From NCBI GenBank assembly GCA_014239355.1, contig JAAZYZ010000043.1:1-9921 (forward strand): DNA of 9,921 nucleotides, given 5' to 3'. The first letter of the stretch is position 1. Each line of letters starts with the position of its first letter. Of this stretch, positions 7,214 to 9,921 are shown piece after piece. The DNA is from Fidelibacterota bacterium. Lineage in GTDB: Bacteria > Marinisomatota > Marinisomatia > SCGC-AAA003-L08 > TMED6. The position numbers and the translations under genes were made by a program. A model generated the notes under the pieces. That model was not told where the DNA came from, did not search any database, and was given only the letters and a program-made list of their open reading frames with translations.

Positions 7214-8708
7214 TTTTAGTACCCTCCTCAACTTCATCATCCATTTGATTAATCCCATCTTTTGTATCATAAATTGGATCTAAAGTTTCTATTTTAATTT
7301 CATTATCATTCATTTCATCACCTTGCTCCATGTCAACCTGATTCAGTGATTCCTCAGCCTGCTTATGACTAGATGATTTAACAATTCCTGAATAAGTATC
7401 TTCAACTATTTTTGGAGTTATTTGAATGATTAAATCTGTTGTTCTTTCAATCTCTGAAGTAGTTGTAAAAAATCTTTTTCCAAAATATGGAAGTTTCCAT
7501 AGAAATGGAACTTTATTTGTTTCATATCTTTTATCAGAACCTAAAAGACCTGCTATAATAATAGATTCTTCATTTTGTACTCTAATAGTTGTATTTGAAA
7601 CTCTTTTTTTAACCCATGGAATATTCTGATCAGGTCCAATAAAATCATATATAGAGCTCACTTCAGGTGTGATTTGAGTAGTAATAAACCCATCTTGATT
7701 AACTGTTGGTAAAATATCTAATTTAATTCCAATTTCTTCTCTAGCAACTTGAACTTGGCCACCAACTCCACCACTTGATAAAATATATGGAACTACATCT
7801 ACCATTGATATGCTTGCTTCATGTCCATTAATAGTAACAACTTTAGAATTAGCAAGTACAGTTGCTTCATTATTTTTAATTAACATATCTAACGTAACAT
7901 CAAATGCTGTCATTTGTCTACTAAAACCTAAACCATTACTTCCATCCATTCTTTGAAAATACATTTGCCCAGGTAATTGACCCGTTGTTTGTGGTTCAAA
8001 TGCTTCAATAATCTCACCGGCATCACTAATCGTATAACTCATTCCAGGAACAAGTGAACCAGTCATTCCTCCACCTTCAACTTGAATTGGTGCTGCATTT
8101 TCAGCTATAATTGTTGAAAGCTGAGCTAGCTTAGACCAATCAATACCTAATTTCTCTTCATCAGCAGAAGAAATTTCAATAAGCCTAGCCTCTAACATAA
8201 TTTGGATTGCTGGAACATCTATTGAATTAATAACATTTTCAATTTCAGCAATTTTCTTTGGACTGGCTTTAATTAGTAATTTATTGCTTGATTTATCTAT
8301 AGTAACATTTTGAGTAATATTTTTAAGAAGATCTTTAACATCTTTTGCATTAGAATATTTTAATTCAATGACATAAGTCATCATTCCGATTTCTTCATTT
8401 AATTTGCTTGCTTCAGCAACTAAAATTGAATTACCCTTAACCTCATAACTAAGTCCAGACGCTCTAATAATAAGATCTAAAGCCTCTAAAATTGGAGTAT
8501 CATCTAAGTGAATAGTTAATTTTTTATCTTGAGATACAGTTGGGCCTGTTACAATATTAAAATCACTATCTTGAGCAATAATCGATAAAATGCTAGATAA
8601 ATTAGCATCTTCAGCATGAATTGTGACTAAATTCTCATTAATTGATTGAGTTATTAAAAATGAGATACTTAATAGTAAACCCATTATCTTAAATATTATT
8701 TTTTGCAT
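7203..8708 (-). CDS. pilQ: Outer-membrane secretin of type IV pilus / type II secretion (PilQ/GspD family)
   Basis: A 501-residue secretin that would form the outer-membrane gate for the pilus or secreted protein. A signal peptide occupies about 1-22. The STN (N0) domain spans about 27-98 and includes the LEALDLIIRASGLSYEV stretch. One N1/NolW-like domain spans about 110-165, with IDKSSNKLLIKASPKKI. The secretin beta domain runs from IMLEARLIEI (170-179) to IIQITPKIV (427-435). The terminal signature VPFLWKLPYFGKRFF is at 400-414; the usual V-P-x-L-G has Trp for Gly. There is no N-terminal AMIN domain and only one N1-type domain, so it is short for a PilQ or GspD. The last 57 residues (445-501) are a very acidic tail with 19 Asp/Glu by my count, in the place where many secretins bind a pilotin. 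I name it pilQ for the N-O-P-Q-like gene order; GspD is equally defensible. The start lies 18 bases after the preceding gene with only a weak GGA ribosome signal. Confidence 0.93.
   Translation of the reverse strand: MQKIIFKIMGLLLSISFLITQSINENLVTIHAEDANLSSILSIIAQDSDFNIVTGPTVSQDKKLTIHLDDTPILEALDLIIRASGLSYEVKGNSILVAEASKLNEEIGMMTYVIELKYSNAKDVKDLLKNITQNVTIDKSSNKLLIKASPKKIAEIENVINSIDVPAIQIMLEARLIEISSADEEKLGIDWSKLAQLSTIIAENAAPIQVEGGGMTGSLVPGMSYTISDAGEIIEAFEPQTTGQLPGQMYFQRMDGSNGLGFSRQMTAFDVTLDMLIKNNEATVLANSKVVTINGHEASISMVDVVPYILSSGGVGGQVQVAREEIGIKLDILPTVNQDGFITTQITPEVSSIYDFIGPDQNIPWVKKRVSNTTIRVQNEESIIIAGLLGSDKRYETNKVPFLWKLPYFGKRFFTTTSEIERTTDLIIQITPKIVEDTYSGIVKSSSHKQAEESLNQVDMEQGDEMNDNEIKIETLDPIYDTKDGINQMDDEVEEGTKNDE
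7222..7229 (-). promoter_or_regulatory. Strong ribosome binding site deciding the start of the lipoprotein gene
   Basis: GAGGAGGG on the minus strand, inside the end of the secretin gene. It lies 8 bases before the ATG at 7211-7213 and 11 before the ATG at 7208-7210. It is the best Shine-Dalgarno match in the window. It argues against the upstream ATG at 7268-7270, which would place a basic 19-residue extension before the signal peptide. The chosen start overlaps the secretin coding region by 11 bases, or 8 if the second ATG is used. Confidence 0.75.
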
Positions 8709-8726
8709 ATTATTTGTCCATATTTA

Positions 8727-9230
8727 TTATTTTTTAAGTTCTTGATAGCTTTCAACATAAAATACCCTAATACCTGTTGGGTACTTAATTATAACAGAAT
8801 CACGTGAGAATGACTCTATTATCATATCAGTATTTTCAATTTTCTGACCTTGTTTATAAAATTTACCTTTAGTTGTTCTATAATCAATCATTGCACGATT
8901 ATTAGTAACTCCTCTAAATATAGGATCATTTGACTCCCAATCTGTTTTTGAGTCTGTTTTGATTCCTGCTCTAGTATGACCTGTTATTGTTTTTTCCACA
9001 ACACTAACTAAATCTGGTTCAAAATTAATTCTTTTATTCTGATTTTCAGATATAAAATTAGTCTTTCGTTCCATGTTTTTATTATCTTTAACTTCAGATT
9101 CTTTCTTATATTCCAACTGATATTCTACTAATTCAGAATATTTAAAGTAAGAACTATAAACAGAAAACAAAATCATTGCTGTTGATAATCCAATTAATAT
9201 TTTCCAAAAAAATTGCTGTCTTAAATTCAT
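8727..9230 (-). CDS. Membrane-anchored PilP/GspC-like protein linking inner-membrane complex to secretin
   Basis: A 167-residue protein with a short cytoplasmic N-terminus, one membrane helix (about 9-28), a charged and probably flexible stretch (about 30-100), and a small C-terminal beta domain (about 103-160). The end of that domain resembles the GspC HR / PilP fold: an FRGVTNNRAMIDY segment, then GKFYKQGQKI, then alternating strands DSVIIKYPTGIRVFYVE. In known systems this domain binds the N0 domain of the secretin and couples it to the inner-membrane complex. The position directly before the secretin gene and after a PilO-like gene is the PilP slot. Classical PilP is a lipoprotein; here a membrane helix replaces the lipid anchor, as in GspC. 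Similarity was judged by eye, so the fold assignment is moderate and the position is the stronger evidence. The start lies 4 bases after the pilO-like stop. Confidence 0.72.
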   Translation of the reverse strand: MNLRQQFFWKILIGLSTAMILFSVYSSYFKYSELVEYQLEYKKESEVKDNKNMERKTNFISENQNKRINFEPDLVSVVEKTITGHTRAGIKTDSKTDWESNDPIFRGVTNNRAMIDYRTTKGKFYKQGQKIENTDMIIESFSRDSVIIKYPTGIRVFYVESYQELKK

Positions 9231-9234
9231 TTTT

Positions 9235-9816
9235 TTATTTACCTATATTAATTTCATTAACCTTCATATGAATATATACTCCAGGAGTATTTTTCTGAAT
9301 AGGATTTTTTATTTTTAACTCTTCAATATTATAAATCCTATCATTTTTTTCAAGCGTAGCAATAAATGCAATTAAATTATCATATTCACAAATAAATTCT
9401 AATTGATATAGTTGCTTATTAATATTATTTGCAAACCTTGAATTACCTAATTTAATACTCCGTTTATAGTCAATATCAAGATCCTGATTTTTAATTATAT
9501 TTTGAATTAATTTATCAAATTTAGAGTCAAACCCCTCATAAATACCCCTTTTAGTATTAGCACCCCAAAATTTTGGATGATTTTTAATAACAGCGTCAAT
9601 TAAAGAACCTCTATTATTAGCCATCATTTTTGAAAAAATATAATTATCTTTTGCTGCCTTGTGATAAACTTTTACTTTTTTAATTTTAGCTTTTTTATTG
9701 CTCATATAAACTGATTGTGCTTCAGGCTGATTAATAATTAAAATCCAATTATTTAATGCATACAAAGCTATTAAAAATAAAATTATTGATGATATAAAAA
9801 ATAAATTTCTGTTCAT
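9235..9816 (-). CDS. pilO: PilO/GspM-like inner-membrane alignment protein
   Basis: A 193-residue protein with an N-terminal membrane helix (about 5-29), a strongly basic stretch just after it (KKAKIKKVKVYHK, 41-53), a helical middle, and a C-terminal ferredoxin-like half. The best family sign is the segment from about 137 on: LYQLEFICEYDNLIAFIATL, then EKNDRIYNIEELKIKN. It matches the PilO pattern of a strand, an aromatic residue, a helix with F-x-x-x-L-E, and a strand after RI-x-x-I. PilO pairs with PilN in the periplasm to align the ATPase and platform with the secretin. The context fits: a probable PilN end comes just before and a PilP/GspC-like gene just after. The start is preceded by a weak GGA and follows the previous stop by 15 bases. 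GspM is the alternative name. Confidence 0.78.
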   Translation of the reverse strand: MNRNLFFISSIILFLIALYALNNWILIINQPEAQSVYMSNKKAKIKKVKVYHKAAKDNYIFSKMMANNRGSLIDAVIKNHPKFWGANTKRGIYEGFDSKFDKLIQNIIKNQDLDIDYKRSIKLGNSRFANNINKQLYQLEFICEYDNLIAFIATLEKNDRIYNIEELKIKNPIQKNTPGVYIHMKVNEINIGK

Positions 9817-9831
9817 TTTAAAATTCCATAA

Positions 9832-9921
9832 CTATTTTTTATTTGATAAAGTAAGAATCACTTTATAATACTCCTGCTGTTTATGATTATCCTTTTCAGG
9901 CCTTAAATCATAAGAATTAAA
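9832..9921 (-). CDS. C-terminal end of a probable PilN/GspL-like protein (5' part outside window)
   Basis: From the right edge the minus strand is open for 29 codons and ends at TAG (9832-9834). The visible residues include SYDLRPEKDNHKQQ and then YYKVILTLSNKK, a beta-strand ending consistent with the last strand of a PilN-type ferredoxin fold. The identification rests mainly on position: PilN comes directly before PilO in pilus operons, with the same spacing of a few bases. Too little is visible to test it. Confidence 0.5.
   Translation of the reverse strand, partial: FNSYDLRPEKDNHKQQEYYKVILTLSNKK

Noticed and set aside
7214..7270. Upstream ATG at 7268-7270 as start of the lipoprotein
   Set aside because: It would add a basic extension in front of a complete lipoprotein signal peptide, overlap the secretin gene by 68 bases, and ignore the strong ribosome site at 7222-7229.

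Overview
The window is an AT-rich stretch, well under 40% GC overall, in which every supported gene lies on the minus strand and gaps never exceed about 50 bases. Read in the direction of transcription (right to left) it holds the core of a type IV pilus / type II secretion-like machine: the end of a probable PilN-like gene, a PilO/GspM-like protein, a membrane-anchored PilP/GspC-like protein, an outer-membrane secretin (PilQ/GspD), a large cysteine-rich Ig-like lipoprotein, the assembly ATPase (PilB/GspE), the platform protein (PilC/GspF) and a prepilin peptidase (PilD/GspO). After a 50-base gap comes the first part of a gingipain-like family C25 peptidase, cut by the left edge.

The organism is most likely a marine bacterium of the Fibrobacterota-Chlorobiota-Bacteroidota side of the tree, with Candidatus Marinimicrobia (SAR406) my best guess. 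The reasons are the low GC, the C25 peptidase with gingipain-type propeptide, and the secreted protein carrying C-x-W cysteine units. This is inference from protein style, not a database match.

The genes should work together as one envelope-spanning machine. PilN-, PilO- and PilP-like proteins would form the inner-membrane alignment complex, the secretin the outer-membrane gate, PilB the cytoplasmic motor, PilC the rotor-like platform, and PilD the processor of prepilins. No prepilin gene, no PilM and no retraction ATPase PilT lies in the window, so whether the machine makes a retractile pilus, a pseudopilus or a secretion system is open.

The most unusual element is the 845-residue lipoprotein between secretin and ATPase. 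It overlaps the secretin gene and carries the strongest ribosome binding site of the cluster. It combines Ig-like domains with three four-cysteine C-x-W units and a calcium-loop-like motif, and I recognise no standard pilus component like it. Two further oddities are a PilB with no cysteines at all, so without the usual zinc tetracysteine site, and a PilD whose second zinc cysteine pair is altered. I see no RNA genes, mobile elements, CRISPR arrays or clear terminators.
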